Shown here in pieces: positions 63,148 through 64,000 of a stretch of 64,000 nt of DNA (positions are counted from its first letter, which is position 1; the number at the start of each line of letters is the position of its first letter). Source of the stretch: Streptomyces sp. LUP47B (GTDB lineage Bacteria; Actinomycetota; Actinomycetes; Streptomycetales; Streptomycetaceae); the NCBI RefSeq assembly GCF_001746295.1, contig NZ_MJAH01000001.1, forward strand, positions 57,192 to 121,191. Direction: 5' to 3'. The notes under the pieces were generated by a model. The model was given only the letters and a program-made list of their open reading frames with translations. It did not search any database and was not told where the DNA came from. The position numbers were made by a program, and so were the translations under genes.

Positions 63148-63993
63148 TCATCGCTTCGGCGGACGGATGCCGCGGAACTCCCAGTCGCCGCCGAGCGCGG
63201 TGGACAGCACCTCCTCCGATTCGGTGGGCTGGGCGCCGACGTCGGTGCGGATGGAGGTGGGGCCGGTGACGATGTGGTTGGTGAGGCGGCCCAGGCCCTC
63301 GACCTCGACCTCGACGACATCGCCCGGCTGTACGGGGCGGGAGTTGGCGGGGGTGCCTGACAGCAGGACGTCGCCGGGGTACAGGGTGATGGTGCGGGCG
63401 ATATCGGCGACGAGATAGTGCATGTCCCACTTCATCTCGTCGGTCGAACCGTCCTGGACCACCTTTCCATTGACGTAGGTGCGCAGGCTCTTGCCGTGGA
63501 AGTCCCAGTCGGTGACCAGGCCGGGGCCGAGCGGGCAGAGCGTGTCGGAGCCCTTGACCCGGAGCATGGAGCCGGCGTCGGTGTCGCGGAAGTCGTGCAA
63601 TCCGTAGTCGTTGGCGATCGTGTATCCGGCGATGTACTCGCCCGCTTCGGCCGGGGAGATGTTGCGCGCGGTCTTTCCGATGACGATGGCCACCTCGCCC
63701 TCGTAGTTGAGCCACTTGCAGCCCTCGGGGCGGACGATGGCGCCCTTGTGCGAGTTGAGGGCCGAGGTCGGCTTGTGGAAGTAGGTGGGCGTGTCGGGGA
63801 GGTCGATATCGAACTCGTCGACACGGCTGCGGTGGTTGAGATGGACCGCGATGACCTTGGAGGGGACGACCGGGGGCAGGTGCTGGGCGTCCTCGGTCTT
63901 GACGCGGCGGCCGTCCGCGGCGACGAGTTCGTCACCGTCGACGGTGACCTGGACGGCGGCGCCGTCGAGGAGGATGCGGCGGTATTCGGGCAT
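63148..63993 (-). CDS. Fumarylacetoacetate hydrolase (FAH)-family protein
   Basis: A 281-residue enzyme with a short N-terminal part and a FAH domain from about residue 45. Metal-binding Glu and Asp lie in LNYEGEVAIVIGKTARN and YTIANDYGLHDFRDTDAGSM. LYPGDVLLSGTPANSRPVQP, quoted here as the family GTP loop, is present. Family members include isomerases and hydrolases of ring-cleavage products (HpaG/HpcE) and of beta-diketones. It may process an aromatic-ring product of this regulon. The ATG is 8 bp inside the window end, so upstream context is lost. Confidence 0.85.
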   Translation of the reverse strand: MPEYRRILLDGAAVQVTVDGDELVAADGRRVKTEDAQHLPPVVPSKVIAVHLNHRSRVDEFDIDLPDTPTYFHKPTSALNSHKGAIVRPEGCKWLNYEGEVAIVIGKTARNISPAEAGEYIAGYTIANDYGLHDFRDTDAGSMLRVKGSDTLCPLGPGLVTDWDFHGKSLRTYVNGKVVQDGSTDEMKWDMHYLVADIARTITLYPGDVLLSGTPANSRPVQPGDVVEVEVEGLGRLTNHIVTGPTSIRTDVGAQPTESEEVLSTALGGDWEFRGIRPPKR

Positions 63994-64000
63994 GGCAGTA

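Overview
This is high-GC actinobacterial DNA, almost certainly from a Streptomyces. The signs are strong G/C bias at third codon positions, many GTG starts behind GGAGG-type ribosome binding sites, and families typical of the genus: DUF2637, SpoIIE-type phosphatases, RsbW-like ATPases, XRE-TPR regulators and a broken telomere terminal protein gene (tpg). The mix of insertion sequences, frameshifted genes and a tpg relic suggests a chromosome arm or a linear plasmid. No rRNA, tRNA or CRISPR array was seen.

Region 1 (1-13.3 kb) is mostly intact. It holds a partial DUF2637 gene, an A24 prepilin peptidase, a coupled XRE-TPR regulator/GNAT pair, and a divergent RsbW-like ATPase. An operon follows with two paralogous unknown proteins, an amino-acid/amine permease and a glutamine-synthetase-like ligase, closed by strong hairpins. 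Next come a Cys-tailed small protein, two APH-like kinases and a dipeptidase-E-like protein.

Region 2 (13.4-25.5 kb) is mobile and decayed. An IS3 element is cut off by an IS21-family element that carries a GNAT gene inside its 52-bp inverted repeats. An IS110-family element has a transposase ending in an XRE-type helix-turn-helix. Around them lie a DUF402 gene with an in-frame stop, a frameshifted RsbW-like ATPase, an intact O-methyltransferase-like gene, and a tpg gene with a nonsense codon plus a frameshift.

Region 3 (25.5-48.6 kb) mixes intact genes with fragments. Intact genes include a SUKH protein, a double-Lrp regulator divergent from an SDR, a STAND NTPase with near-identical TPR repeats, a DUF4236-TerD fusion, a low-GC secreted C39-like protein, a zinc-finger protein, a TetR repressor with three operators, an MFS exporter and a MarR regulator. 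Fragments include an acidic Pro-rich protein, CitE- and MaoC-like genes, a ferredoxin/ferredoxin reductase pair, a P450, an SDR and a TPR regulator.

Region 4 (48.7-64 kb) is intact. A PAS-GAF-SpoIIE-HATPase phosphatase overlaps a TetR gene. A catabolic regulon follows. A plus-strand operon (THF-dependent aminomethyltransferase-like demethylase, PurU, FolD) converges on a minus-strand series (P450, ferredoxin, LLM flavin oxidoreductase, permease, aldehyde dehydrogenase, gamma-glutamyl-GABA-type hydrolase, and a third paralogue of the region 1 unknown family). Both promoter regions carry the palindrome TATCC-N4-GGATA, and two closely related TetR genes flank the block. I read this as oxidative and THF-linked demethylation of an amine or aromatic amine, with the one-carbon unit leaving as formate and the carbon skeleton handled by gamma-glutamyl/aldehyde steps. 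The substrate cannot be read from the sequence.

Many of the broken genes look one base short within or beside short G/C runs, so sequencing or assembly error has to be excluded before they are called true pseudogenes.
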